From: Rhodamnia argentea
Lineage: Eukaryota > Streptophyta > Magnoliopsida > Myrtales > Myrtaceae
Direction: 5' to 3'
Assembly: GCF_020921035.1 (NCBI RefSeq)
Contig: NC_063158.1
Location: forward strand, 24,848,178-24,912,177
DNA length: 64,000 nt
Shown: positions 36,796-49,272 of the stretch, in pieces
Position numbering within the stretch: position 1 is the stretch's first letter
Layout: every line of letters begins with the position of its first letter
Made by a program: the position numbers and the translations under genes
The notes under the pieces: generated by a model
Told to the model about the DNA's origin: nothing
Seen by the model: the letters and a program-made list of their open reading frames with translations, nothing else
Database searches by the model: none

Positions 36796-37846
36796 AATGC
36801 ACGGTTCATATCTTAACAAGTTTCATGAAATAGGAGACATTCAATACAATATCATCTGCAAACCAATCATAAGGTATGTATTCTATAATACTGTATCATC
36901 TATACTAATTTTAATATATAACAATCCTTTTTACATGAATTTATTACAATTCATGCAACAATATGCTCTGAAGAAATGCAAATCTGTAAGGTAAATCTTG
37001 AGTCATCTCGGGTCATGTTTCTCTCACCAGATTACTTTCAAGGAGATGCATGTTCTTTTACGGTGGTAATGGTTGGTGTAAACCTCCCTTCAGGACATGG
37101 AATCTTTACGGTCGTTACCTCCATTGCAATGTCAAAGGACCCAGATGCTGTTGAGGGACAGCGCGGATTTACGATCCACATTCCTCAAGTGAAAGAAGCT
37201 TCTTGAACGACATCCGCGAGACCAGCACGTACGCATTTTTACTAGACCGCCAACATCGTAAGAATTGACAAGAGTGGTAAAAGCACAAGGCTTTTCACAT
37301 ATTTGCCTGTTCATAATGAAAGCATTATGGTCAAGTGCAGCAACTATGCGGAAATTTCTAAGTGTTACTGATTTCAAACACCAGAGTTGCCAAAACAAGA
37401 TTTTGATCTGAAGTTTTTGCTTCATTGCATCCAGTTTAGGGATGCCATTGTTGTACTGTAAATGCTTGTCTTGCCATGGAACAAGGCGTGCCCCCATGCG
37501 TACACTACAAGCTTGAACATCTCAATTAACCAAATTTAATCCCTCCAAATGCATCTGCATACTATAGCACTACGAAAGATGACGAATTATCTACCAGCCT
37601 TCCATATCCTAATCATAGTCCGCTTGCATCTACTGTCCAGATTTGACAAAGGGTATGAGCTTACGTACGAGATTTGATGGAAATACACAGAATACTGATC
37701 AATGTTTATGTTTAAATACTTCAATCTTTATGAAACTAATTTCAGATCATCATCAACTATACCAATTGATAGTTGTCCCACAAGAAAACGTATGCAGATT
37801 ACAGGTGGAAAGTGGCTAGTAGTTAATGGGAAAAAGATTGGCTTAC
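36796..37846. other. 3' region of the SPARK gene, terminal exon unresolved
   Basis: The minus-strand SPARK gene should end here. The last exon I can place ends at 37847 with a good donor (gtaagc), leaving a codon open. I looked for a hydrophobic GPI-signal exon on the minus strand between 37840 and 36960 and did not find a convincing one. An acceptor at about 37550 (tatgcag) would give only ten more residues. Confidence 0.4.
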
Positions 37847-40800
37847 CACTTTGATCTGATGTCGCTGCTGGCAGCGCAGGAATTTTGACAGCTAGAATTC
37901 AAGAAATGACAAGTCAGAGGGGCCAAAAAACGAAAAAGTCATTAGCGAGAAACAAAAGAGTTGTATCTCATTAGAAACATACTTTTATTGCACAATGAAG
38001 TTTGAAACTGGTTAGTCAACGGCCACGGAGCAGGAATGTTGTCATTCAGATCACACAAGAAGCCGACCCCAGAAAAGTTGTCGAATGTGGCATCCGAAGG
38101 CAAACTAGGTAGGAGGCATCCGGACACTGGGAAGAGTTTGAGCATGATGAGTTTAAGTTCAATGTGTCGATAGAGTACAACTAAGCGGAATCAAGCAAAA
38201 GGTGATAAAGCTTCTACACCAATTACTCGGGCACATGAGTATTTAATATGATACTCAACCCTCAGATGTCCCACAATTGTCGGGCTCGTCATAAGTAAGA
38301 GCATAATTCCTAGATCTGAACACCGGCCCTCGTCGCTATGTGAAAGAAAATATAGTCATGAACTGATAAAGTCAAAAAGTAATGCGCATATTACCTATAT
38401 TTGCCACTGTAGTTGCCGATCCCCAAGATCATTCGACAAATAGAGCAAACGTTAGTATTGTGTTCGAGTAATGAGATAGAAGCATGCTGGGATAATGAAA
38501 AGACAGGAGAAGCAAAGTCAACCTTGAACAGAGAAGTCCTTGAGAGTAATATGACACAGGCTATAAACATTCCTAGAGATATTCATTCTCCGTAATTTCA
38601 CTCCCATCGACATAGCGCAATCCACCGCTTGCAGGTTGGTGACAAAGCTCTGCTTTTGTAAGTGGGAGACATAGCTTTCCATCGCGCTGCAGCATGCTGT
38701 CTGGTTGCTTATGCTGTTGGCACAGCTTTTCGCAACATGTTTCATGTTGGGAAAAACCAGAGGACAAACTGAAAGAAGAAAAGCATGATCAGGAGTAGAA
38801 AAGTAGAGAAATCGCTGCATTTTTCTCGAAAGTACAATAAACGAGAAAAAAAGTAAAATCTCTGCTCAAAATCCCACCAAGGCCATCACTGAGTCAATCG
38901 TGACATTTTCTTCTGTTATCAGTGTCACAATCGACATGGTGGTGTCGTAGAACTTCTGGGGTTATATGCACCTACCATGTGCACTGGAACTCCAGACACT
39001 CAAACTTATGTACAACCATGTTCTGAAACAAGTGTACACGTGCATATGAGCTATGGTGGCACTCGAACTCACATTGGTTAACTTTGCAACTTGATAGTCC
39101 TCTGAGAACTTTCTTCGCCTGAGATGTATCGAGTTTGCTTGCCAACCACCTGAGTACGATGTTTCTACAATCATCGATCCTGGCTGAATGATCCATCACA
39201 ATATGCTGCTCATTCAGGCTTAAGAGATCATCAGAAGCTTTTAAAGCAATTTTAGTTGCAGCCTCCAATATAGCATTTTGACAGACTTGTTCGCAGCATT
39301 CTTTCACGAGATCAACCTTCTTGCAAGCGGCAAGAAGCTTTGAAGATTCTACTGTGTTCTCGAATGTGAAAACATCTTTCACCGGGCAAGAAGCTTCAGT
39401 TAGATTTGATGGGCGAATCGTGCATATCTGATTCAGGTTATTTCCAGCACCCTGGCTTGCCAAAATTTGGTCCATATCAGAGAGGCAATGTTTGGCCAGG
39501 CTTCCGTTCAAAGCGAGAAGATTCGTGGTTTTACTGGATTGTCCGATGAGAATTGTAAGTGTTGCCTCATATTGGGGGCAGCATATCACGTGCGCTACAT
39601 AAGGTGCAAAAACAGCCCAGCAATCAATGGCGGTCATGCTCGTCAAGTTTTCAGCCGCAGAGAAGTTTAATGTACAGAGTCCTGCGACAAGAGCATAACA
39701 CAAGGTAGCATTCAGGACATCAAAGGCAAAGCTCAGATGAATTCGAGAAACAAAATATGGGCAAAATATGTACCTGATAATTTGGGCACAGTAATGTTGG
39801 TAAAGGGAGCTAACGGTGAAGGTGCAAGAAGAGGAAGGAGGGGCTGAGGAGACCCAGTTGGGGATATCTCAGGAAAAATAGCATCCACTCTCTTGTCTGC
39901 AAATGTGCGGTCGTTCAATTTGCTGCAACTACATTTATGCAGAACTGCAGAAAAATTTAACAATAATGTGAAGTAAATGGAAACACCATCAAAGTAACTT
40001 GATAGGCATTCACAGCAATCAAAATAGATAGGAAAGAACAAAATTTAAACAACCGTTCCCTAAATTATAAAGAAGTTCACAAACTTTGAGGACTAAACAA
40101 AGACAGTGAGCATATGCAGAAGCACGTAGTCACAGATGCAAGCTTTGCTGATCATTTGGCTGCAGAGCTCTGTCTTTTATGCTGAATTTCTTCTTGTTCT
40201 TCTGCTAATTCTAGTGTACTCAATGGATTTTGCTGATGATTCTGATGTTCTGGTTTGGATCATTTCTCATTGGCAGTTTCACGATTTTCAAACTCAACAT
40301 GCTACAAAGAAAAGCTTGAATCCAAAAACAAGTGACTGCTTAAGATGCGATCCGTTGGGGATCGCAACTGAAGGATATCATAAGAGGGAGCACAAAGTGC
40401 CAGCTTATAGATACCTAGTCGGACTCATTTTGATAAAAAAATTAAGCCCTTGACATACGAGCCAATCAGTTTCTATTATTGACTCCAGTTTTTTGACATT
40501 GGACTTTCGTAAGCGGTGCACTTAACACTATCAAGGCATCAACCATTGATATCTCAGCTACTAGACGTGCTTCAAGTTACAGTATTAGTTGCAACCAAAA
40601 GGGATACGTTGTTGCATCAAAATGTGCTGACCTGCAATTCACCATTCAAATGTAGTTCTTACGACCAGGTAATCTGAAAGAGAAGCACTAGAACTGCCCA
40701 ATTCATAAATGATGCCATACTATCCTGAGCTTTCAATACTATTTTAATGTGCTCGCTAGTAATTTGCTCAATTAATACTAACTTAAACAACTTTGAACGA

Positions 40801-41076
40801 GCCCCTACACATGCTAAAGATCAAACAGCCAATGAACATCAACTCTGAGCTCAAGATAACAACCCTGAGAACCTCACAAACAGTTAACACATATGATCAG
40901 AATGCCAACCAACTCCAGATAAATTCTTGAGATGCAAATCACGACCCAGATAACAATCCAAAGACGATGCAAAATGCAAAACAGAACCCAGCATACACCA
41001 AAGCAGAATAGGAGGATCACTCACAATGAAACAGCAAGAAAGCCTCGAAAAACACAATCTTGAGACCAGGAGACAT
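37847..41076 (-). CDS. SPARK-domain GPI-anchored protein, At1g61900-like (3' end incomplete)
   Basis: Exons in transcription order: 41076-41025, 39944-39774, 39681-39073, 38768-38523, 38126-37983, 37891-37847. Phases agree across all of them and give 422 residues; the final exon is not identified. The product matches the 'uncharacterized GPI-anchored protein At1g61900' family (about 430 aa). It has an N-terminal signal peptide (LKIVFFEAFLLFH), a Pro-rich linker (SPQPLLPLLAPSPLAPF), a cysteine-rich SPARK domain with CWAVFAPYV, CCPQYEATL and CCEQVCQNA, then YVSHLQKQSFVTNLQA and CDLNDNIPAPWP. Its function is unknown; family members sit on the outer plasma membrane face. Exon 2 could also start at the in-phase acceptor near 39900, dropping the HKCSCSK segment. 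The 5' leader extends towards about 41430. Confidence 0.85.
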
Positions 41077-41752
41077 CCTTCCTCCCCTGCCCTTTACTCC
41101 ATTTGAATTTTTCCCCTTTCTTGCTCCTCAAAAAGAAGCTGCGGCCTCGGTCACAAGAAAGTGCAAAGGAACAGGAAGGAAAACAAAGGGCGCAGAGTGT
41201 AAAGCGGTGCTGTCAAGAAACATTAATCATAGCCGAATTCAGGAGGATTGGTATGGTGGGTGTGCGAAGTCAAAGAGAGAGAGAAGAAAGAGAAGGGTTC
41301 ATGGGAGAGGAAAAGAGCAAAGCTTGCGCCTGAGTCTGTGCGCAGGAGTGAGCGAGGACTAGCCATGAATGCGGGTGCTAAAGAGCCGTGGGGACAGAGG
41401 CAGCAATTTCTTCTTTTTCTCCCCATAGCTGTCTCCGTTTTTGAGAATTAAACAGACCCCACAAGTGCAAATCATAAAAAATTAGGACCGAAACCGAAGG
41501 GAAACCAAAATCAAGATCAGAACGACAGTACTACTATACTAAATACTACAACCTCTTACATTAAAGCCATCAATTGCCTTCAGCTTTCTGTACCCCAGTC
41601 ATCGAGTAAGCGTGACAGGTGTGAGGGTCCCCCTCTCTTAACCACCAAAAACTAAAAAGCAGCGAAAGGAAAAAAGGCGGTACTCGGGAGGGACCCTCTT
41701 GCTCATAACAAAAGTACAGCCTAGTATGAACTGAAATTATTGCGCAAACTTG

Positions 41753-41965
41753 TTCTATTAATGGCACAAGTTCATAACTTTGTGATTTTCAATACGCAAA
41801 GCAATAATTTTTTAACAGCAATGGAGCCCTTGCGAGATAAATAAACTCCCGATCCATCAGTCCATAAGGTTTGTCATATAGTTCTATTAATGGCACAAGT
41901 TCATAACTTTGTGTCATCTGCTTAATCGCAAATGAGTCCATAAGGTTTGTCATATAGTTGTATTT
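41753..41965. repeat. Short direct repeats
   Basis: The phrase gttctattaatggcacaagttcataactttgtg occurs at 41753 and again at 41881, and 'gtccataaggtttgtcatatagtt' at 41859 and 41936. The arrangement looks like an imperfect tandem duplication with a unit of about 75-130 bp. No coding content. Confidence 0.7.
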
Positions 41966-44031
41966 GATCAATTTATTTAAATGAACTTACCAGACTTAAA
42001 TTAGATGAAGCAAGATCTACAAGTACGCTAATTTCTCAGTGATCTCCGATCCTTAACTCCATTATTAAAGATTCCTACGTTACACTGACCATCACACCTT
42101 AAAGAAGGGAGACTTTGATATCATCAACTCGTTTTATGGTCACACAATATCAGCCATCATAACATAGTTCCGCAACAATGTATTCTAATGAATAAAATTT
42201 AATCGCGTTTCACGAAATAATGGGACTCGCGTTACATCAGGCTTCAAAGAATGCAAACATGTGTTTGTAATTTGCTTTTCGTGATTTCGTCAAACGGACC
42301 AATCGTAAAAATAAGTCTATATATTCTTTTTCTTACTAGACAGCGTTTTTTTATTTTTATTCATAATCAAAGAACTCGACATAATTTGCATATTATTGCT
42401 TTTCCTTGATAATGTTCCTCGACCAGCAAGATAAATTATCATATCTACACCGTTTCTTGCGGTGTGGGGGATGAAACAAGTGCATATATTTTATTCACGT
42501 GCTTGAAAAAAGACTGACCGTGCGAAGGTGGGGGCGGGGGTTTTTGTAATGTGGTGGCGGCAGTTGGTGGTTCCACCATAAATCGGTGGTGGTCACGGTG
42601 GTTGCATGGCTTCATTAATGGGCCTGTTTTCTGGGGCATTAAAGTCAGTACCAACCAAAAAATTATGTGTCGGTTCCTCCTTCTGGGCCACATCAACCCT
42701 AGAATTTTTTTTTTTTAAAAACCCTAGAATAAAGATGAACATCGTGACATCATGGCCAGAATTATGACGTGGACACTGGTCAAGTAATTGAATATGGCCA
42801 GGCCAGGTCAAGTCAAGCCTATCTAGTTGCGGGCTTGGCCCATGAACCTTTACTTGTGTAGCAGACCAACTTGAAATGGTGTTAATGGGCCTCTCGGTAC
42901 TGAATTCTACTGATCACCAAGCCCATTGTAGAGCTCGAACCATAGAAGAACTCTAGTTTCTGGAGAAAATAAACGATTTGAAAAGTATTTTCATGAAAAT
43001 GATTGCTTGTACCGTCTGAAATAATTAATCAATTGAAAAATTTTCATCATCGATAATAATTTAATATCAAAACATTTTCGTGGACGATATCAATATTTTC
43101 TTCCTATTCATTATTTGCAAGCGATACAGGCTATTATTTTCTTAAAAGTGTTTTCCAAATGGTTCATTTTCCGCAAAATAAACGAAGCCTTCGTTTCAAT
43201 TTTTGTGAACAACGTTAGGAAAACTAGATCGGTGTATAAAATGGTTAACCAAATTTTAATAGTACAAATTTGGTCTATCAAATGATGTGTGGTGGTCGAA
43301 TGTCACTTGGATATTCAAACTTGGAATATTGATCGGGGCGACGCTATTTTCACCCCTATTTTGGATAAGGCACTCCTTTTTTTTAATTAAATGACCGAAA
43401 TACCCTCCTTTCTCTTGTCAATTTATATTTCTTTTCTTTTATCAAGCTAACAAAAAAAAAACACTACCTTTATTACCATAATCTTTCTTATTAGTTTCTC
43501 TGTACAAATGCTACATTATACTCAACAAGATATCATCTTATCATGCACCATGTTATTACTTTGCCAGTTGAAAGTAGTTAAATTTAACTTATGGTTTCAT
43601 ATTTTTACTCATAAAAGCAACATAAAATATTAGAGTTTTCCATATATGACGGCTTACAAGCATATAATTATTTGGCTATTTTTGGTCATAAACTTTGAGA
43701 CTATATTTCGCGTTCAAGATTAAAATTCAATCTAATTATCTAGTTGATCTTGATCAATAACGTCGCTTTACAAATTGATTTTCTAACTCAAATTGGTAAC
43801 ATTCAAGAAAGTAAAGTTCGTACGCAAAATAATGAAATAATGATTAGACCTCATTTTCCTTTCCCCTCCCTCCCAAAGAAAAACAAGGAAAATCCCAAAA
43901 AAATCCATCCACAAACTACATCGTCCGCTCACCTTCTAACAACCACTCGATTACAAAATATGAATATATCTACGTAGACAGCAAACATAAGAAATGTCGA
44001 AGTCAAAACAAATCAAGAAAAGCCCGTGCTA
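41966..44031. other. Intergenic, no gene seen
   Basis: AT-rich spacer. At 42955-43195 wording such as 'aaagtattttcatgaaaatgat', 'gtgttttccaaatggttcat' and 'acgaagcc' resembles the element at 29416-30039 and is probably a degraded relative. The frame at 42445-42811 is not recognised. Confidence 0.4.
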
Positions 44032-44397
44032 TTAGTTGACCTCTGGAATGCTCTTCAATGCCGGCCTCCACGGCTGGTGGTGCTTCTCGGCGGAGCAGCG
44101 GTGGCTGCTGCCGCCGGCGCTCGCATCGATTAACAGACTCTCCACCACGTCCTGAGGAGAAAGCTTCCGCATGTCCACCTTCTTCACCAACTCCTGGAGC
44201 TCCTTCTTCGTGATCTTTATCTTCACCCGCTCTCTCCTGCCATGCGAAGAAGCCGAACCGCACAGCGTCGCCGTGTCTCCTCGCAATAAAGCTTCTCGCT
44301 CTTCCTCCTCCGTGCCCGTCGCCAATAACGACTCCCAATCGTCGCCAGCCCACATTGTCGGTGACGACGTCGATTCGTGCACGCAGCAGTTTCCCAT
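44032..44397 (-). CDS. Small MGNCC-type plant protein, predicted N-myristoylated
   Basis: A single-exon frame of 121 aa starts MGNCCVHESTSS, with SPTMWAGDDWESLL just after. Gly2 followed by Cys4-Cys5 predicts N-myristoylation and palmitoylation, hence membrane attachment. The middle has the basic block RVKIKITKKELQELVKKVDM followed by KLSPQDVVESLL, which I recognise as the core of a plant-specific family of uncharacterised MGN proteins of about 100-150 aa. I chose the ATG at 44397 rather than the in-frame one 27 bases upstream because only this start exposes the myristoylation signal. Its GC-rich coding sequence stands out against AT-rich flanks. Antisense frames at 44171-44458 are shadows. 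Function unknown. Confidence 0.8.
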   Translation of the reverse strand: MGNCCVHESTSSPTMWAGDDWESLLATGTEEEEREALLRGDTATLCGSASSHGRRERVKIKITKKELQELVKKVDMRKLSPQDVVESLLIDASAGGSSHRCSAEKHHQPWRPALKSIPEVN

Positions 44398-46467
44398 TGT
44401 CGCTGCCCTTCTTGTGCCTTGCAATTACTGGTTTGCGCTCTTGCTTTTGAAAGTATAAGAAGTTTCGAAGCATATAAACAAGTTTTTGTGTTGTATGTTT
44501 GCCCAACACACGCATATATAGTTGTTGTTCTTGAAAGTCAACAGATGAGAGGGAGCTATGACAGGGTGACACGTGTAGGGGGATTACCTGGCCCATGTGA
44601 TATACTACTTGGTTTAGCTGGCCAAACCATATGACACTGCATGTGGAACCCATTTAGGAACACAAGTTAAAACATTTCCGTAATGCTTACATGGTTATAC
44701 ATTACTAAAACAAATTGCTTATATCCCAAGAAAAGTAGCAAACCTAGTTTATATCCCAAGTAATATGCTTATATTAAGTGCTTTTACATCAATTTTAAAA
44801 GTGACGATAGTATACGTCACAAATCACCAAAGCAAAAGAGAAATTTACACAAGCGGCATGCGGCATTGGTTCGAGAGAACGGGTAGCTACAACCCTCAAG
44901 TCAAGAGTGAATAATGCTGCTCGTGTATAATTTTTTTTCAAATAGTTCACTCGTCGCGAAATAAATGGAGTTTAAATATAAAACGAGAACTCGGTTGATG
45001 CATAGCCTGCCACTACACGTGGGATAAAATTATTGTCAAAAGTGGCTTTCAAAAACCCTAAAAATGAAAGGTAAAACAAAAAGGAGTAATGAAAGAAAAA
45101 GAAGAAGAAGAAGAAGATCCAGAGAGAATGTGAATGGGACAGAAGGATGGCATCTTCCCCAATTAATCAAAAGAGATTAAAGTTTGCTTTGCTTGCACCG
45201 CCACATATAGTCTATAGTCCTCTTCTCTGTGCACGTCATTGACTTATATTCGAGAAGGAAACAAAAAAACATTAGGTGACGTGTCCACGGAACAATTTCC
45301 CGACGTCCACGTGTCAGCTTCTTGCGCTGTGAGAAAGATTACTAAAAAAGAGTGTGCGTAAGTTTGAAAATTAGGAAAAGAGGAAAATGGTATATTATAT
45401 TAAATTATCTAGAAACCTGACAATCTTGTAAACCTGGAAGATCACCGATCTATAGAGCAATAGAGGATTTAATCTCTCTACTGCTTTTGAAAATTATCTG
45501 GAAACCTGACAATCTTGAAAATGATATATTATGTTTTGCTTTCTTAAGTTTTATTATCTTTATCTATGGTAGGAATATTAAATTGCATGGCACGTACCGA
45601 GCAATCTGTCATGTAATACACATTTCTAGGTACAAGTTTAGTGCACGTAGCATTACTCTATTTCCAATAGATTCAAATGGTTTAGTAACTTAGTTTGCAG
45701 TGTTAAGGGTGGAAGATTAAAAATTTAAAACCATGTTAATCTTGATATAGATTTAAGTATCTCCCCCACTAACAACAGATAAGATTAAATATTTAAATTA
45801 AAGTATCCCCCAAGTTTCCTTTCGCTTCCTATTTGAAATAAACAGCTTTGCTTCCGTTTTTCAGAAAACAAACCTTGTTTTAAGTATGTTAACTGATGTG
45901 AGATGCCATTTGGTATTCAACTTGAAACCTCAACACGAGAACTTATAATTGTTTTAGGAAAAAAAAAAAAAAGCCTAGACGATGTAAAGTGGTAACGGGA
46001 TGAAAAGTGATTAAAGTAGCTGGTAGGGGTGAGAAAAAAATCGGGATCCACACAACATATCGTACCCAATTGGTTGATTTTGGATGGTAACAGGCGGGTA
46101 CCAGTCCGATTCTCGGTTCTAGTTTTCTGGAACCTACAGGTACTTGTTCGGTACATGGTTTTAGGTGGGAACCATCCAACCGGATCAACTGGACCGGACC
46201 AATTTTCTAGAGTCATATTTTCTTGCATGAATGACATACACCACCTCTAATCAATCAATAGATTCTTATTTGCTGGTCTTCACAACGTTAATGGAAGAAT
46301 AAATCGAGTCACTCGTTAAATGCGCAATCCTACTCCTTCATAGAAGGACAGATGGTACAGAGCTTGGTAAGGATTTTTTTCACTGTAGGAGCATATCATA
46401 AGCAAGTGAGCAGAGGAGATTAACATCCATTGTTTAGCCCATGCTTAAATCGGGACGTTGAGAACGA
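44398..46467. other. Intergenic, no gene seen; short direct repeats
   Basis: Upstream of the MGNCC gene, 'cttgtttatatgc' on the minus strand near 44480 may supply a TATA box. At 45400-45545 the phrase 'aaattatctagaaacctgacaatcttg' occurs twice with one difference. 46020-46210 repeats accgg/ccggt words like 3330-3800. Confidence 0.4.
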
Positions 46468-47384
46468 TAGGGGTGTCAACGGTTCTGTTTGGTTCGGGTT
46501 TTTAGGAAAAGAAAACCAAACCGAACCGAAGCGATAGGTCAAGTAATTAAACCGAACCGAATTGTTATTCGAATCGAATACAAACCGAACCTAAAATTCG
46601 GTTCGATGCGGTACGGTTCGGTTCGAATTTTCGATTTTCTTCTTCTTTTAGATCCGAAGCAAAGACCGAATTCAACAATGATTGCAATAAGGTTCAAGTT
46701 CAACTTGAACGCACTACGTCGTTCCACGATGACGTACGGCCCTTCTTTCGCATGCTAGGCGCCGGAAACCGCGTCTACCGAGACAACGAGAAGCTACGTG
46801 TCGGTAGGGAGATCAGTGCCGAGCTCATGTAGGCGCTCGACGTGTCCAAGATCTATGTGCCCATCTTCTCTAGGGACTATGAGTCGAGCTCGTGGTACCT
46901 CCGCGAAGTCACGCCCATGGTGGACTGCGCGGCGAGGTCGAAGGGGAATAAGGGGATCTTGCCGGTGTTCTACGACACGTCGCCTTCAGATGTGAAGCTT
47001 TGGATTGGGCCGTAAAAGCGAAGTCTGAAATTTTTAAAGATAATAGGACAGCGGAGAGAATAGAGAAAGAGGAGAGAGAAGATTAAATGTCAGAGTGATA
47101 AATGTCGAACCGAGAAGAAAACGTGGAGGACAGCAGAGAGAGGAGAGAGAAGTTAAACGTTAGAGTGAGAAGAAAATGTTGAGGTCGTGGGAAGATCAAA
47201 TTTCGGGTGAAATGTTATACCGAACCGAATCGAAGTAAAATAAATCGAACCGAAAGAAAAAATCTGTTATTTTTTCATTATCCGAATAAAAAACTGAACC
47301 GAATAAAAAATGCGTGAAATTTCAGTTCGGTTCGGTTCGGTTTCAATTTCGATTCGATTTTTCTGTTCGGTTTTGACACTCCTA
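46468..47384. mobile_element. hAT-like non-autonomous element carrying a captured TIR-domain fragment
   Basis: The left terminus is taggggtgtcaacggttctg and the right terminus, reverse-complemented, taggagtgtcaaaaccgaac, so they are imperfect inverted repeats. The flanks gagaacga (46460-46467) and gaaagcga (47385-47392) match at 6 of 8, consistent with an eroded 8-bp hAT duplication. Subterminal regions are rich in ggttcggt/accgaacc words in opposite orientation at the two ends. Between them lies a GC-rich stretch that encodes part of a TIR domain. No transposase frame is present. Confidence 0.65.
46722..47015 (+). pseudogene. TIR-NLR resistance gene fragment, broken
   Basis: The plus-strand frame reads FHDDVRPFFRM, then VYRDNEKLRVGREISAEL, a TAG stop (at about 46827), and resumes in frame with VSKIYVPIFSRDYESSSW, YLREVTPMV and GILPVFYDTSPSDVKL. 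These blocks are the middle of a plant TIR domain, from helix A through the 'IPIFS..YASS.WCLREL' and 'PVFYDV.PSDV' blocks. The N-terminal DVFLSFRG block, the end of the domain, and the NB-ARC and LRR parts are all missing. It lies wholly inside the hAT-like element, so I read it as a captured fragment. It is not expected to make a functional protein. Confidence 0.75.
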
Positions 47385-47639
47385 GAAAGCGATATAATTT
47401 CTGATTTCCAGCTACGAATTCTTTCGACTAGGAGAATTTCTTGGCCAATTTTGAGAAGTTGTCCACCTTTCAACTGCCCTTTTGAACGTTCGCGTCCTTT
47501 ACCATCAACGGATTCTCTCATTTGCAAGTGTTGTTTTCCCTCATAACAAAAATGACCGCGCCAAATTCACAAGTATCGTCCATGAGATACTAGTAGATTT
47601 AGTCCCTTTCCATACTATGATCTTCATTGGTATCACCGC

Positions 47640-48056
47640 CTAAGATCTCGGTGAGGGCGTAGGGCCCTCCCCAATCCAAGCTAGGGAGTTACGGCCCTCG
47701 TCGGCCAACAGGTGAGGGTGTCAACCCTCCCTCGGGTTCTGGGCGAGGGCCCGACCCCCTCGTCGGCCCCCTGTTGAAAAAAAAATTAAAGGGAAGATAA
47801 TAAAAAGGAAAAAAAGTAATAAAAATTCAAAAATAAAATAAAATAAAATAAACAAGTTGTCCACATCAACATCAGCCATGCCACATATGATGATCGGCAT
47901 CCAAGTTAGCGATTTCTTGCAAAAATTGACCGGATGAATTACATTGACAAATCATCAAAAACTTTAGGATTAAATTTGTGCAATTAAAAGGTTTATGATT
48001 GAATTGACACCATCGCAAGAAGCTTGGGATTTTTTTTTTTTTTTTTGTGCTTTCCC
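47640..48056. mobile_element. MITE of the abundant family (copy K), left arm missing or degraded
   Basis: A GC-rich core (47650-47770: 'ggtgagggcgtagggccct', 'gggcgagggcccgacc') is followed by a purine tract and a right arm with 'gccatgccacatatgatgatcggc', 'aaggtttatgattgaattga' and the end gtgctttcccc. The left arm is not recognisable. Confidence 0.5.
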
Positions 48057-49272
48057 CAATATTCACCTGCACGAACTTATTCCTTAATCATAAAGTAAAC
48101 CCCTTATTGTGACTTTCCAAAAAAGCATATTGGCAACATAACTAAAGTGAATATTTCAGATTCTCATTAAAAGTGACACATTCTAGCTTGGTGTTGTTTA
48201 ATTTTGCGATCCATGGCCCATTGGATTCAAATTTGCACGTAAATCATGCCGAAGAAAGGGCAAACCCGACCAACAAGCTCTTGATTAAGAACAAGTGAAG
48301 AGTAACCAATATTTCTACCAACCAATCAAGATGTTTCTTTCGACCAAAAATAAAATAAAATCAAGGTCTATTGTGGCGCTTAATTTGAATATTAGCAGCA
48401 CAAAAACCCAATTAAAACATTACTCTTGTTGAATTTATCATGGTCCGACAGCATTTGTTTGTTCATTTTGTAGATGTAATTTTGGCAGATTGGCAATATG
48501 TTTTATTCCGAATTTTTTTTTCATTTCTAATCAAGCAGAATAATAGTTGTTATTGTGAAATTTTTCCTACTTTATTTCAGTAAAACAATGATTATCTTCT
48601 TAAAAATTCTAGATCCATTTGAAGTTACTATCCTAGTGAGATTTCAGAGAAAAAAAAAACATGGCGGTGCCCTTGACGGATATCTGAAAGTACTTTGAAA
48701 CGAAGTATTTGAATCACACTTATCACCCTCATTAGCAGAAGATAAGACTGAAGATTGAAAGGAAATTATCCCACAAATATAATTCCCTTTCCTACTCGGA
48801 AAACGCTGAACAAGAATATCTCTGCGTCCCCTAAGAAAAAACTCTGGCTACAAAGTTTCTTCTCGTCCATCCATCAGGTTTGCCCCTCTCTCTGTCTCTC
48901 ACTCTCAATGTGATTTGAGTTACTGTTTCTGCTTTCTTTTCTCGGTTAAATCGTTCGTTGACGGATGATCACACGAAGCGAAAATCACTGCACGTTTGGC
49001 TTTTGTAGAACGAATGTGACGATCCTCTGCCACGTTTTCTTCGTTTTCTCCGTCCAAATCGTTGATTAATTGGTATCATGTCATCATACCTATTGTGACA
49101 GTAGTGAAAGTTTAAAAAGCAGGCATGATGTATCAATTTGACAGTCATCAGTAGCTTGTTATCAGCATCGCTTCCTAAGTTATGGATGTTGACGGTTTGC
49201 TGTTCTTTTTTCTTTTCTGCCTGAAGCTGATATTGGTAATCGGTCTCGCCGATATTCCTACTACCGGTACTT
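48057..49272. other. Upstream region of the F-box gene
   Basis: No coding content. A transcript leader may begin near 48830, with a possible donor at catcag/gtttgcc (about 48879) and an acceptor in the pyrimidine tract before 49228, giving a 5'-UTR intron. This is a guess from splice-like sequence. Confidence 0.35.

Noticed and set aside
37201..37497. Minus-strand frame as terminal exon of the SPARK gene
   Set aside because: It does not encode a hydrophobic GPI-signal tail and no acceptor in the required phase was convincing.
40136..40453. 105-codon plus-strand frame with a hydrophobic start
   Set aside because: It lies in the first intron of the minus-strand SPARK gene and matches no family I know; likely chance.
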